Origin: Zhongshania sp. | GTDB lineage: Bacteria; Pseudomonadota; Gammaproteobacteria; Pseudomonadales; Spongiibacteraceae | Length of the DNA stretch: 64,000 nucleotides | Reading direction: 5' to 3' | Assembly: GCF_029212375.1 (NCBI RefSeq) | Contig: NZ_JARGNU010000008.1 | Coordinates: 108,896-172,895 of the forward strand | In this document: piece after piece, positions 18,120-27,358 of the stretch | How positions within the stretch are numbered: position 1 is the stretch's first letter | Layout of the letters: the number at the start of each line of letters is the position of its first letter | The notes under the pieces: generated by a model | The model's input: the letters and a program-made list of their open reading frames with translations, nothing else | What the model was told of the DNA's origin: nothing | Databases searched by the model: none | Position numbers and translations under genes: made by a program

Positions 18120-19025
18120 TTAACCTGTGCCACGAGTCTTATTTTTGTTCGGGCCGGCGTTTTCTTCAATAAATTTGATGATTTCAGCGGCAACATTTTT
18201 CTTGCTGGCGGTTTCTATACCTTCTAAGCCTGGTGATGAGTTTACTTCCATGACCAGCGGGCCGCGGGCCGAGCGCAAAATATCTACACCGGCAACATTG
18301 AGGCCCATAATTTGCGCGGCTTTAACTGCAGTGGCGCGTTCTGCCGGGGTGAGACGGGTTAACTCGGCAGTGCCGCCGCGGTGTAAGTTGGAGCGGAACT
18401 CGCCACTGGCAGCGGTGCGTTGCATGGCGGCAACCACTTTTTTGCCAATAACAAAGCAGCGTACATCGGCGCCGCCAGCTTCTTTAATAAATTCTTGTAC
18501 GAGGAAGTCTGCCTTCAACTCGCGGAAGGCGTCGATAACGCTCTCGGCCGCTTTAGCGGTTTCGGCTAACACCACGCCGCGGCCTTGGGTGCCCTCCAGC
18601 AGCTTGACTACCACGGGTGCGCCGCCCACCAGTTTGATGAGTTCTTTGGTGTTGTGAACGTCGTGGGCAAAGCTTGAAATGGGCATGCCCACATTTTTAC
18701 GTGACAGCAGTTGCAGGGCGCGCAGTTTGTCGCGTGAACGGCCGAGTGCAACGGATTCGGTGAGGCTGTAGGTGCCCAACATTTCAAATTGGCGAATAAC
18801 CGCGAGGCCATAAGGGGTGATTGAGGCGCCAATACGGGGAATTATGGCGTCGAAGCCTTCGAGTTTTTCGCCCTTATACCACACCACTGGTTCGTGTGAG
18901 CTCAATTCCATATAGCACTTTAGGGTGTCTAGCACGCGTACTTCATGGCCGCGTTCGGTACACGCTTCAACGAGACGGCGGGTAGAGTAGAGGCGTCGGT
19001 TACGCGACAGTATGGCAATTTTCAT
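18120..19025 (-). CDS. rimK: RimK-family ATP-grasp glutamate ligase
   Basis: A 301-aa ATP-grasp enzyme. The start [80 protein letters not shown] and [15 protein letters not shown] follow RimK closely. RimK adds glutamates to the C-terminus of ribosomal protein S6 and makes poly-alpha-glutamate. The ATG at 19025 is preferred; an upstream extension to 19067 would add 14 non-conserved residues. It sits between the zinc-protease-like gene and the aspartoacylase-like gene. Confidence 0.93.
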   Translation of the reverse strand: MKIAILSRNRRLYSTRRLVEACTERGHEVRVLDTLKCYMELSSHEPVVWYKGEKLEGFDAIIPRIGASITPYGLAVIRQFEMLGTYSLTESVALGRSRDKLRALQLLSRKNVGMPISSFAHDVHNTKELIKLVGGAPVVVKLLEGTQGRGVVLAETAKAAESVIDAFRELKADFLVQEFIKEAGGADVRCFVIGKKVVAAMQRTAASGEFRSNLHRGGTAELTRLTPAERATAVKAAQIMGLNVAGVDILRSARGPLVMEVNSSPGLEGIETASKKNVAAEIIKFIEENAGPNKNKTRGTG

Positions 19026-19109
19026 GATACGGTTTCTCGTTTGTATCTGCGTGTATGGCGGAGCCATCAGATTGGCTCGGTCGCTGTTTAGTTCCCGCGG
19101 TTTACGGGT

Positions 19110-19583
19110 TTAGTTCGGTATTGTGTGGCGGGCTTGTTTCGGCGGCTTTTTGCTGGCGCAATACGAGCGGCTGGGGTCGACGGTATAGCGATTTTTCATG
19201 GCAGTGCGTCCTAACAACATGCGAAAGAGCATTTGTGAGCGGTCTGCGAGGGTCATTTCGGCAAGGCATTCTTCACCGCCAATACAAATGTGTGTCTCTA
19301 TAACATAGCGCATACTGCGGTGACCGCCAGAATCAGTGACTTGCCGATAGTCTTTAATTGGCGCTCGGCAGTTGATAACGTCGGTGGTGTCGTGCTGATG
19401 GGGGTGTACTTTAAATTCGACCCACGGCGCACCGTCTACCTCGATGGCCTTGATATCAAAGGCGTGAAGTGAGGAGCTGCGCGCGCCGGTGTCGATTTTC
19501 GCTTTTATGCCGGTTAAGCCCAGTGCGGGTAAGCTTACCCACTCTCGCCATCCTAATATTGTCTGTGGCAAATGCGGCCTCAT
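19110..19583 (-). CDS. RimB-like putative ATP-dependent zinc protease family protein
   Basis: A 157-aa protein of the family annotated as ATP-dependent zinc protease, with a retropepsin-like fold. The key motif is KAKIDTGARSSSLHAFD, and LGWREWVSLPALGL, DRSQMLFRMLLGRTAM and VDPSRSY are also family blocks. Homologues sit beside rimK in many bacteria (RimB in pseudomonads) and modulate RimK activity. It lies 84 bases upstream of rimK on the same strand. The C-terminal 15 residues are basic. Despite the name, the conserved DTGA suggests an aspartic-protease-type active site. Confidence 0.85.
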   Translation of the reverse strand: MRPHLPQTILGWREWVSLPALGLTGIKAKIDTGARSSSLHAFDIKAIEVDGAPWVEFKVHPHQHDTTDVINCRAPIKDYRQVTDSGGHRSMRYVIETHICIGGEECLAEMTLADRSQMLFRMLLGRTAMKNRYTVDPSRSYCASKKPPKQARHTIPN

Positions 19584-19796
19584 ATCGTCAGACTTAAGGT
19601 GGCCAGCATAGCCGCTAAGGGCCGTGAGGAGTAGCTTTTAATGCTATTTATACTTTTTTAGTTAGCGGCCTTTGGGCGCGTTTTAGGCACTCATTGGTGG
19701 TGACGAGGTCTGATTTTGGGCGGTGCTTTTTGTAGGGGCGGCAAACGTAAATTTTAATCTGGGCCTACTGAAAATTGAATTATAAGGAATCAAAGG

Positions 19797-20507
19797 ATGA
19801 GAAACGTGAATAAGCTAATGTTAAAGGGTGGTCTTACTTTTGTGTTGAGTGCATTGCTGCCGCTGTTTGCCGTTGCGGCGACCTTACCAGATGCCCCTCA
19901 TGTGCTGGTGTCGGCGCGGGGCGAAGTAGAGGCTCAGCCCGATATTGCACATTTACAGTTACAAATTTCAGAAACCCAAGAAACGGCTGTGGAAGCGAAG
20001 CGCCTTGTGGATCAGCGCACTGCGCAAGTATTGACCGCCGTGGCGGAGCAGGGCGTGGCCGAGGCCGATATTCGCGCCTCACAGATTCGTATCTATCCAG
20101 ACTACGAATGGCAGGACGGCAAGCGCTTATTGTTGGGGCAGCGGGTAGAGCGCAGTGTCGATATTCAGCTTAAGGATGTATCGCGCTACGGTGCGGTGCT
20201 CGATGCTTTGGTGCAGGCCGGTATTAGCGAACTGGGCAATGTGAGTTTTGATTTGTCTAATCGCGAGGCGCTACAAGCGCGGGCGGTGCAAGCTGCAATA
20301 GCCGATGCCAAGGCCAAGGCGTCGGCGCTGGCGGCGGGCTTTGGTCGCAAGCTGGCAGGGGTTTACCACATTGATGAAGGTGCAGCGGCGCCGGTGGTGT
20401 ATGAGCGAGCAATGATGATGGATGCCAAAGTGGGCGCGCAAGCCCCAATGCTCATTGGCAAAGAAACGGTAAGCGCTACGTTAAATGTGGTGTTTTTACT
20501 GAAATAA
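19797..20507 (+). CDS. SIMPL (DUF541) domain periplasmic protein
   Basis: A 236-aa exported protein with a signal peptide (hydrophobic run LTFVLSALLPLFAVAA) and the SIMPL pattern: HVLVSARGEVEAQPDIAHLQLQISE, VAEADIRASQIRIYPDYEW, RSVDIQLKDVSRYGAVLDALVQAG, AIADAKAKASALAAGFGRKL. Family members such as E. coli YggE are linked to envelope and oxidative stress, without a defined mechanism. It has AAGGA upstream. It is probably monocistronic. Confidence 0.88.
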   Translation: MRNVNKLMLKGGLTFVLSALLPLFAVAATLPDAPHVLVSARGEVEAQPDIAHLQLQISETQETAVEAKRLVDQRTAQVLTAVAEQGVAEADIRASQIRIYPDYEWQDGKRLLLGQRVERSVDIQLKDVSRYGAVLDALVQAGISELGNVSFDLSNREALQARAVQAAIADAKAKASALAAGFGRKLAGVYHIDEGAAAPVVYERAMMMDAKVGAQAPMLIGKETVSATLNVVFLLK

Positions 20508-20534
20508 GCGACATTTCTGGGGCTTTCTGCGGGC

Positions 20535-20561
20535 AAAAAAAAGCACCCAGAGTGTGGGTGC
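20535..20561 (-). terminator. Terminator of the DUF2889 gene
   Basis: On the minus strand a 7-bp stem (GCACCCA at 20543-20549 with TGGGTGC at 20555-20561) is followed by eight T's (the A-run at 20535-20542). It lies about 140 bases past the DUF2889 stop. Confidence 0.75.
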
Positions 20562-20702
20562 CAAGCGGGGGTGCTACTATGGAGACCAATGTTAGGAGCA
20601 TAAGTCAAAAAATCTGTAGCTATAGTATCGCCACCCTTGTTATGGGTATATTCGTAATTGTGCGTATGATTTAAATTTTATGTAACAATATGATAATTAA
20701 GG

Positions 20703-21479
20703 TTATTCTATAAATTTAAGGAGTTGTTCAGGAACGTTGCTAAAGTCGCGCATACTATTAGCGACACGCTTGGCGCGCTCGATTTGTGGCGAGCTGTAGC
20801 TATAGCAAACTCCCAGCATAACGTCGCGATGGTCGTTGGCAGATTGGCCGACCTGAGAATTATTGGTGTAGCGGCGGGACACGGCAACAAAATAGCCTTT
20901 TTGCAGCGCAAAAGCCGCCTCGCGTTGATCGCCGCTAAAGTGGGTTGCGGCCCATTTGCTAAAGCCCTTATACAAAACATTGCCATTGAGATGACTGGGG
21001 CTGATGATTGCCCAATTACAGGTTTGCCAGCGATGGATTAAGTTTCCGTTAGCGAAAATTTCGGCGCTGGCAATTTGCTCGTCGTGGGCCTGATCTTCAA
21101 CGCAAATATCGTAAATCATTTCTGGAATTTGGCGGGTACTGTGGCGAATAGCCAGCAGTGCAAGGTCGAGTAGATGGGTGCAATTGGCTGCGGTATCGGT
21201 TAGTGGCTTAATATCGAGTATATCTTCACACAGCGGCAAACCAATTAATTTGCGCAGTGGTTCTGTGGCGCCTGGGCAGGTATCAAAGGGAATACGCAGC
21301 GCAGCGCTGTGTATATCGGTGACCTTATTGCCGTCGTGAAATACGGTGCAGCGGAAGCCGTGGTTGGTGTCTTCTAGCTCGCCGTGCACCTGCCCAGCCT
21401 CGGCACGTAGGCGAATGCGGCGCCGATAGCGGCCTTGGCCATAGCTCTCGGTTTTCGGGTATTCTTGTGCGGTCGACAT
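20703..21479 (-). CDS. DUF2889 family protein
   Basis: A 258-aa soluble protein matching DUF2889: RYRRRIRLRAEAGQVHGELEDTNHGFRCTVFHDGNKVTDIHSAALRIPFDTCPGA at the N-terminus, then HLLDLALLAI. The family has no known activity; I recall it mainly from genomes and clusters of steroid or aromatic degraders, which is context only. The ATG at 21479 has an excellent GGAGG six bases upstream, so the longer TTG-type start at 21530 is rejected. Confidence 0.82.
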   Translation of the reverse strand: MSTAQEYPKTESYGQGRYRRRIRLRAEAGQVHGELEDTNHGFRCTVFHDGNKVTDIHSAALRIPFDTCPGATEPLRKLIGLPLCEDILDIKPLTDTAANCTHLLDLALLAIRHSTRQIPEMIYDICVEDQAHDEQIASAEIFANGNLIHRWQTCNWAIISPSHLNGNVLYKGFSKWAATHFSGDQREAAFALQKGYFVAVSRRYTNNSQVGQSANDHRDVMLGVCYSYSSPQIERAKRVANSMRDFSNVPEQLLKFIE

Positions 21480-21776
21480 GCTGGCCTCCAGAATGATCGT
21501 GGCTTGTGACGCAATGTGACCATCGAACATGGGTGAATAAACCCCATGATATTAGCCTGTTAGCGCTAAAAACGCATGAGCTTCGTGGTGTTGATTGCAT
21601 GATGGCGTCGAGCCATAAGCTGTTTGAATTGCGGGCGATATAGGGTGCAATGGCGCTCTGGCGGCCCAGTTGGGCGCGTCATGTGTTATTTTTACATGGT
21701 GTTATTGCCGGTGGTAGTGATGCCAGTCGATTATCGGGTGCAGTGCTGATATGTCGGTATACACACTGTAGGCCCT

Positions 21777-22718
21777 GTGTTTGAGTTGAGTGCAGCGGCG
21801 GGAATTGGGTATTTGCTAAGCGCTTACAAAGCGGAGATTAAGGCAGTGGATGAGTATCAGCAGCTAATTAGTGTGATATCCCTAACAATGGGGGTGGCGT
21901 GGGCCAGCGGCTTAAATTTATACGCGGCGATTTTAGTACTGGGCCTAGGTGGCTCAGTTGGCGGCATTGATCTGCCAGAGAGTTTGGCGGTGGTGCAAGA
22001 CCCCGCGGTGATTTTGGCGGCGGGCCTGATGTACGCAGTGGAGTTTTTTGCCGATAAAATTCCGGGGGTGGATACTGGCTGGGATGCGTTGCACACCTTT
22101 ATACGTATTCCCGCTGGTGCCTTGCTCGCGGCAAATGCGGTGGGCGATGTTAGCCCTGCGTTGCAGTTGGCGGCGGGTATTGTTGGCGGTTCGGTGACTT
22201 CGGTGACCCACGCAGCAAAGGCGAGTACCCGAATGATAATTAATACCTCGCCGGAACCGGTGAGCAACTGGCTGGCGTCAATCAGCGAAGATGTCGCTGT
22301 TTTTGGCGGCTTGTGGGTGGCGCTGAATCATCCGGTGTTGTTCTTGATTGGTTTTGTGGCCTTTTTATTCTTACTGATTTGGTTGCTGCCCAAGTTGTGG
22401 CGGGGCATTGCGCGGATTTTCCGTAAAATAGGGCAATGGCTGGGGCTGAGCACGGAAACGAGTCAGGCCTTGGTAGACGAAGCGAGCGTAGCGACGCCGT
22501 TAAACGCTGAGTCAGCGTTAGTTGCTAATTTAGATCGGAAACCAAAATCTTTATTAGAGGCCCTGCAGGGCTTGGAGGCGTTGCATCAGGCTGGCGCGCT
22601 TAGCGACGCCGAGTATCTGGCGGCAAAGGCCGCGGTGATCGCTGAACACGGCGCAGCGTCAGGCTCGAGCCCAAGTTCAAACGACGCGCCAAAACCTAAT
22701 CCCAGTGCAATGACGTGA
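21777..22718 (+). CDS. DUF4126 integral membrane protein with C-terminal SHOCT-like tail
   Basis: Up to 313 aa. Several hydrophobic helices (WASGLNLYAAILVLGLGG, AVILAAGLMYAVEFFADKI, LLAANAVGDV, LFLIGFVAFLFLLIWLL) fit DUF4126, and the loop VDTGWDALHTFIRIPAGALLA is characteristic. The C-terminal KSLLEALQGLEALHQAGALSDAEYLAAK resembles a SHOCT oligomerisation motif. Role unknown. The start is unclear: a GTG at 21777 gives the full frame, but a GTG at 21847 just before DEYQQLISVISL is equally possible. Confidence 0.8.
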   Translation: MFELSAAAGIGYLLSAYKAEIKAVDEYQQLISVISLTMGVAWASGLNLYAAILVLGLGGSVGGIDLPESLAVVQDPAVILAAGLMYAVEFFADKIPGVDTGWDALHTFIRIPAGALLAANAVGDVSPALQLAAGIVGGSVTSVTHAAKASTRMIINTSPEPVSNWLASISEDVAVFGGLWVALNHPVLFLIGFVAFLFLLIWLLPKLWRGIARIFRKIGQWLGLSTETSQALVDEASVATPLNAESALVANLDRKPKSLLEALQGLEALHQAGALSDAEYLAAKAAVIAEHGAASGSSPSSNDAPKPNPSAMT

Positions 22719-22881
22719 TGTTAATCACAAAATCGACGTCGATCGTTTTTTGTTTGGGCTTGAGCGGGGTATCTCAAACAAATTCCATGCGCTGGCGAGG
22801 CAAATACGTTTTAATCGACTGACAGTTGCTTTCTTTTGCCGCCTCGCGCTCAGTGGCGTTAGGTGCTGGACACGTTTCACA

Positions 22882-23763
22882 ATGGAACAAAACGGATTTT
22901 TACAGGTGTTATCTTCCTTGATTTCAAACTTAACGCGGCGTGTATGCTTATTGGTTTTACTTGTGCTGTTGCCGCTCAGCTCTGCTCAGGCCGGTTTAAT
23001 TTTACATGTATTGAATCAAACGGGTGTTCTGCTCATTGGACATTCGCTGACTAAGGCGGTGGGTATTGATCTTGACGATACCTTGCTGTGTATTGATGAC
23101 CAGCTTGGTGTGGCTGCGGTAGTGCTGCCAGTTGAACTAGACATTTTGGCGCCGAGTGACGAGTTGTTAGCGATGGATCAGGGTGTGCTGGCCGCAGACA
23201 GTGGCGCGCCAGTTAATGCGCTGGCACCGTTAACCGCAGCAAAAGATCAGCCCGCCTTGACCCCCCTTGCAAATATTGACCCTAGCTTTGTTGCTGGCCG
23301 TATTCAGGCAGACACCTATGCCTGTGCTGACGACGATGGTGACGGGGTTTGCGATCAAGATGACCAGTGTTTAAAAACCCCGCGCGGCATTAAAACCTTG
23401 GCGAATGGCTGCTACTTAGATGGCCCCCAGGTACTGCTTTTAGAGGGCGTATTTTTTGCCAATAACAGCGCGGTGTTAAATGCCAGTGCTAAGCAGGTGC
23501 TTGATCGTGCGCTATTAGTTATTCAACAATCAGACGCAAAGCATATTGAAGTGGGCGGTTATACCGATAATCGGGGCGCGGCAGAATACAACCTGCGGTT
23601 GTCGGAAGCCAGAGCGCGCTCGGTGCGGAAATATTTACTGAGCCAAGGACTGAGTGCCGACCGCTTAGTGGCGAAGGGCTACGGTGAAGCGGCCCCCCGC
23701 GCCGATAACAACAGCGCTGAAGGGCGAAACCTGAACCGGCGGGTTGAATTAAAGCGGCTGTGA
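22882..23763 (+). CDS. OmpA-family outer membrane protein
   Basis: A 293-aa protein with a signal peptide (VCLLVLLVLLPLSSAQA), a central region without recognised domain, one acidic TSP3-like segment (CADDDGDGVCDQDDQC, about residue 153) and a C-terminal OmpA peptidoglycan-binding domain (VGGYTDNRGAAEYNLRLSEARARSVRKYLLS, GYGEAAPRADNNSAEGRNLNRRVEL). The D and R that grip diaminopimelate are present in GYTDNRG and NRRVE. The ATG at 22882 is chosen because it starts the signal peptide directly. It precedes the TpsB-like gene by 82 bases. Confidence 0.87.
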   Translation: MEQNGFLQVLSSLISNLTRRVCLLVLLVLLPLSSAQAGLILHVLNQTGVLLIGHSLTKAVGIDLDDTLLCIDDQLGVAAVVLPVELDILAPSDELLAMDQGVLAADSGAPVNALAPLTAAKDQPALTPLANIDPSFVAGRIQADTYACADDDGDGVCDQDDQCLKTPRGIKTLANGCYLDGPQVLLLEGVFFANNSAVLNASAKQVLDRALLVIQQSDAKHIEVGGYTDNRGAAEYNLRLSEARARSVRKYLLSQGLSADRLVAKGYGEAAPRADNNSAEGRNLNRRVELKRL

Positions 23764-23804
23764 GAAGTATCGCGCCGCCAAGACTAAATTTTACACACTA
23801 CTAC

Positions 23805-23820
23805 GGGGGCCGCGGCCCCC
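23805..23820. repeat. GC-only palindrome between the OmpA-like and TpsB-like genes
   Basis: GGGGGCCGCGGCCCCC is a perfect 16-bp palindrome, 42 bases after one stop codon and 25 before the next ATG. No T-run follows, so it may pause or stabilise mRNA rather than terminate. Confidence 0.65.
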
Positions 23821-23845
23821 GCTCGCGTATTTGAGGAGAATATAA

Positions 23846-25477
23846 ATGGCAATTGATCTGCCACCGGTAATGCCGCCCCAGCTGGCCAGTCAAATACAGA
23901 TTCAGGCCAATAGCAGTGCTCAGGCTGCATCGATCTCGGCCGTCATCGGCGGCATTACGGTACGGGTTATCGGCAATCAGCAGCTTTCAAACACCCAAAT
24001 AGAGGCGCTATTGGCCGAGGCCGAAACTCCGTCGGCGGCGATCACCAGCTTGACGCGGCGCTATTACAATGCCGGCCATTTATTGGTGAGTGTGAGCTAT
24101 TACCGCCTAGACGACACCGTAACCGTGCTGGTGAATCAAGCCGTAGTAAAAGGCCTGCGAGGGAATCCACAGGTAACCGCTCATTTTGCCAATTTGGTGG
24201 GCGACCCAGACTTGAGCTTGGCAGAGTTTGATCGGGCGCGGGTGTTGGCCGATTTGCAGGCCGAACGCGCCGGCTTGTCATACAGTATTGCCTACGAGCA
24301 ACACTACGATAATCAGGTGATTCTTGATTTTCGCGAGCAAGTTATTGCCGAGCATGATGCAACAGATTTTATTTTGGAAATGAACAATAAGGGCAGCCGA
24401 TTCTTAGGGCGTTATTTTGGCTTGGCTGGCTTTAAACATCAGTTTACGAGTGGCACGGAGTTAAATTTAGCTTACAAGACCATATTTGAGTCGTTTGGTG
24501 AAGCCGGTGATGGCGACGATTATCAGCAATTTGATTTCACGCTTGAACATCCGTTTACCTTTGGTTTATACGGTGTTGAGGCCAGTCATATTGAATACCA
24601 GCGCCACCCACAAGTTGCGGCCAGCGGAATTGGTGGCCTGTGTTTGCCCTTGTTAAATAGCTGTTTGTTGAGTGGCGCGGGGGAAACGCTGTTCCTCGAC
24701 GCCGATATCGACAGCATTGCCGTGTCTGGTGAGCAAGTTTTGTACAGCAATCCAGTGCAGCGTTGGACAGCATTTGAGCGGATTGAGCATATCAGTTCAG
24801 AGATTCGTTCCGCGGCGCAAAGTACGCCACTGTTAGATGAAAATTATGACTCGCTTGAGCTGGGAGCCAAGTATTCGGTGCGCGGCAGTTTGGCCGATGC
24901 GCCCTCATATTTCAAAGCGCAACTATCGCTAAAAACGGGTTTTGGCAACGGCGGTAGTTTTGCGAGCGACAATAGCGACGCGGTTAGTATTGGTAAGCGC
25001 GAAGCAGAATTTATTCTGCTGTTGCCCAAGCTGGGTTATAAATTTGCGCTGGCCCCAGACGTTGAGCTGGCCCTGAACTTTAGCGGTCAATTTGCCGACA
25101 ACACCCAGTTGCCACAGCAGCAGCAATTTGTGCTCGGCGGTATGAACAGCATGAGCGCGTATTTACCTGGGGTCATGATTGGCGACAATGGCTATTTCGC
25201 GCACGTCGCCGTGAATGGCAAGCATCAGTGGTGGGGACTTGCGTGGGAGTCGTCGCTGTTTGGCGAGTACGCAGCAACCGAATTTAATAATGCTCGCGGT
25301 GAATTGGCGGCGAGCCAGAGCTTGGCCGATGCGGGCTTTAGGCTAAGTCTCAAGCCAGGCTACGGTTTAGAAACCGAGCTACTGGCCGCCGTGCCGGTGT
25401 TTGACGATGTGGTGGATGAACCCCGCCTAGAATCCCTAGAAGCCGATTTCTTTTGGCGGCTGCGCTGGGTATTTTAA
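23846..25477 (+). CDS. TpsB/ShlB-like outer-membrane beta-barrel protein
   Basis: A 543-aa protein with a POTRA-like region (ITVRVIGNQQLSNTQIEALLAEAET, AITSLTRRYYNAGHLLVSVSYY, about 30-110) and a long beta-rich C-terminus from about 180 ending in FFWRLRWVF, a typical terminal barrel strand. It resembles two-partner-secretion transporters (ShlB/FhaC, Omp85 superfamily). Two oddities: there is no signal peptide after the well-supported ATG (GAGGAG precedes it and an in-frame TAA abuts it), and the conserved VRGY/F tip appears as GGMNSMSAYLPG without the arginine. No TpsA exoprotein gene is adjacent. It overlaps the convergent MarR gene by four bases. Confidence 0.78.
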   Translation: MAIDLPPVMPPQLASQIQIQANSSAQAASISAVIGGITVRVIGNQQLSNTQIEALLAEAETPSAAITSLTRRYYNAGHLLVSVSYYRLDDTVTVLVNQAVVKGLRGNPQVTAHFANLVGDPDLSLAEFDRARVLADLQAERAGLSYSIAYEQHYDNQVILDFREQVIAEHDATDFILEMNNKGSRFLGRYFGLAGFKHQFTSGTELNLAYKTIFESFGEAGDGDDYQQFDFTLEHPFTFGLYGVEASHIEYQRHPQVAASGIGGLCLPLLNSCLLSGAGETLFLDADIDSIAVSGEQVLYSNPVQRWTAFERIEHISSEIRSAAQSTPLLDENYDSLELGAKYSVRGSLADAPSYFKAQLSLKTGFGNGGSFASDNSDAVSIGKREAEFILLLPKLGYKFALAPDVELALNFSGQFADNTQLPQQQQFVLGGMNSMSAYLPGVMIGDNGYFAHVAVNGKHQWWGLAWESSLFGEYAATEFNNARGELAASQSLADAGFRLSLKPGYGLETELLAAVPVFDDVVDEPRLESLEADFFWRLRWVF

Positions 25478-25962
25478 TCGTTAAAGGCTTTTTTTAAGAG
25501 CTGGTTTAGCGTTGTTTGCTCTGCGGGACTGAGCTTGGCGATGCGCGCTTGGTGCAATTCGGCAATGGTCGCGCATAATTTGCCCTCTAGTGCGATGCCT
25601 TCTGGGCTTAGTTGCACTAGTAAACTGCGGCCGTCGTCGGGGTTGTTGGGACGCAATACCAAGTTGGCACTTTGCAGGCGGTAGAGCACTTTTGTTAGTC
25701 CACCCGAGCTAAATAGCATGGCCTTGCACAGCTCTGTGGGGCTGAGCTGATACGGCGGCGCTTGGCGGCGCAGGGTGGCCAGCACATCAAACTCGGCGCG
25801 GGTTAACTGGCAGGTCTGCAAGGCGGCTTCGGTTTCCTTCATAAACCGGTCGCCTGCGCGAATAATCCGTAATATTGCTGGGGTGGCTGCGCGGTGCATT
25901 TCGGGCCAGTGCTGTTTTTGCTGCTGCCGTAATTCCTTAATACTAATGCGTTTATCATCCAT
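25474..25962 (-). CDS. MarR-family transcriptional regulator
   Basis: A 162-aa winged-helix protein. The DNA-binding part reads LTRAEFDVLATLRRQAPPYQLSPTELCKAMLFSSGGLTKVLYRLQSANLVLRPNNPDDGRSLLVQLSPEG, with the GG-x-TK and DDGR wing typical of MarR. It is divergent from a Bcr/CflA-type efflux gene across 190 bases containing two types of inverted repeat, so it very likely represses the pump and itself. Its ligand is probably a substrate of the pump. Confidence 0.9.
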   Translation of the reverse strand: MDDKRISIKELRQQQKQHWPEMHRAATPAILRIIRAGDRFMKETEAALQTCQLTRAEFDVLATLRRQAPPYQLSPTELCKAMLFSSGGLTKVLYRLQSANLVLRPNNPDDGRSLLVQLSPEGIALEGKLCATIAELHQARIAKLSPAEQTTLNQLLKKAFND

Positions 25963-26010
25963 GGCATTGACCTGCGCGCAGGTAAACGCCGGTGTGGATG
26001 CCTTTCTGCA

Positions 26011-26038
26011 AGTTCATATGTACATTCTCGAATGAACT
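26011..26038. promoter_or_regulatory. Inverted repeat in front of the marR-type gene
   Basis: AGTTCAT (26011-26017) and ATGAACT (26032-26038) form a perfect 7-bp inverted repeat with a 14-base spacer, 48 bases upstream of the regulator's ATG. It could be its autoregulatory operator. Confidence 0.4.
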
Positions 26039-26093
26039 ATAAGGTTTGATGATGCTCATGCTTGGCGCTACCGGCGATGAAGGTTATTGAATC

Positions 26094-26143
26094 TTATCTT
26101 GCTGGAAAGCTAAATTCCAGCTATTATCTTTCTGGAAAGATAA
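26094..26143. promoter_or_regulatory. Two direct copies of a palindromic operator before the efflux gene
   Basis: TTATCTTTC-TG-GAAAGATAA (26124-26143) is a perfect palindrome ending nine bases before the efflux ATG. A second copy, differing at 2 of 20 bases, is at 26094-26113. The copies are exactly 30 bp apart, about three helical turns, so two dimers would sit on the same face of the DNA. Confidence 0.6.
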
Positions 26144-26152
26144 AGGTGCCCT

Positions 26153-27352
26153 ATGTCCTCCACGCTTCCTCCTCTGCGTTTAATATTGCTATTGGCTTTG
26201 ATTTTTGCTCTGTCACCGCTGGCCATCGACATGTATTTGCCCACTATTCCGGCGATTGCGGCGGAGCTCGGTGTGCCGGTGCAAGATATTGCGGTAACCG
26301 TGAGCCTGTATATGCTCGGGTTGAGTTTTGGGCAGTTTTTTGGCGGGCCGATTAGCGATTATTTTGGTCGTCGTCCGGCGCTGTTTTTTGGCTTGACTGT
26401 TTTTGCTATGGCCAGCGTGGTCATTGCATTTACCGAGTCGCTGTCGGTGTTTTGGGCGGCGCGATTTTTCCAAGCGCTGGGCGGCGGCTTTGCCTCGGTC
26501 GTGGTGCCCGCCATTATTCGCGATCACACCGAAGGCCAGGCGACGGCGAAATTGTTCTCGCAAATTATGCTAATCACGATCATAGCACCCGCGTTAGCGC
26601 CGACGATTGGCACCGTGTTATATAGCTTGAGCGGCTGGCAGTTGGTGTTTTTAGTGTTGGCGGCCTACGCAATTACGGTTTGCGGTTTAGCAAGTATCAT
26701 TATTAAAAAGCGCGGTTCAGAGCAGCGCGCACCGCTGGCAGATAGCCTGCTGACGCGCTATAAATTTGTGGTGTCTAATCGCGCCGCAATGGGCTATTTA
26801 TTGGCCCAAAGTTTAGGGTTTAGCGTAATGATTACTTTTGTGGCCAATGCTGCACTGGTGTATATCGACATGTACGGCCAAAGTGAAGCTGTGTTTTCGA
26901 TGTTGTTTGCGGGCAATATTGTCACTCTTGCCATTGCTAACCGCATTAATAATCGCCTGTTAAATACGGTGCCCGCCGCGCAAATTTTACCGCGAGCAAT
27001 GTTGAATCTATTTGTTTTCTGTAGCGCCTTACTATTGGTTACGGGTTTCTCGCCGCCACTGTGGGTGGTGGTTCCCCTTGTGATGCTGGCAATTGGTGCG
27101 CTGGGCGGAATAATGGGTAATTCTCAGGCCTGTGCTCTGCAGTTTTTCCCCCAGCACAGCGGCATTGCCTCGGCGCTAATGGGCAGTGGCCAGTATCTTA
27201 TTGGCGGTGTTATTAGCGGTTTGTCTACACAGTTTCATAGCGAACATATGTGGCCGATGACAGTCACCATGTTTTTAGCCTCGGCTTTAGGACTGTATTG
27301 TGTGCCCAAACCTAGCAAGCAGCCTGCGGCCTTAAGCTCGGAGGCTTGCTAG
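26153..27352 (+). CDS. Bcr/CflA-family drug efflux transporter (MFS)
   Basis: A 399-aa protein with about 12 membrane helices. Family markers are LSPLAIDMYLPTIPAIAAELG in helix 1, the motif A loop GPISDYFGRRPALFFGL, and FFQALGGGFASVVVPAIIRDH. Bcr/CflA transporters export drugs such as bicyclomycin, chloramphenicol, florfenicol or small metabolites by proton antiport across the inner membrane. The tandem operator upstream and the divergent MarR-type regulator suggest inducible export. It ends six bases before the convergent finR-like gene. Confidence 0.9.
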   Translation: MSSTLPPLRLILLLALIFALSPLAIDMYLPTIPAIAAELGVPVQDIAVTVSLYMLGLSFGQFFGGPISDYFGRRPALFFGLTVFAMASVVIAFTESLSVFWAARFFQALGGGFASVVVPAIIRDHTEGQATAKLFSQIMLITIIAPALAPTIGTVLYSLSGWQLVFLVLAAYAITVCGLASIIIKKRGSEQRAPLADSLLTRYKFVVSNRAAMGYLLAQSLGFSVMITFVANAALVYIDMYGQSEAVFSMLFAGNIVTLAIANRINNRLLNTVPAAQILPRAMLNLFVFCSALLLVTGFSPPLWVVVPLVMLAIGALGGIMGNSQACALQFFPQHSGIASALMGSGQYLIGGVISGLSTQFHSEHMWPMTVTMFLASALGLYCVPKPSKQPAALSSEAC

Positions 27353-27358
27353 CGCTTG

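Noticed and set aside
26062..26355. 97-codon plus-strand frame starting before the efflux gene
   Set aside because: It crosses the tandem operator and runs in another frame into the efflux gene; no family resemblance.
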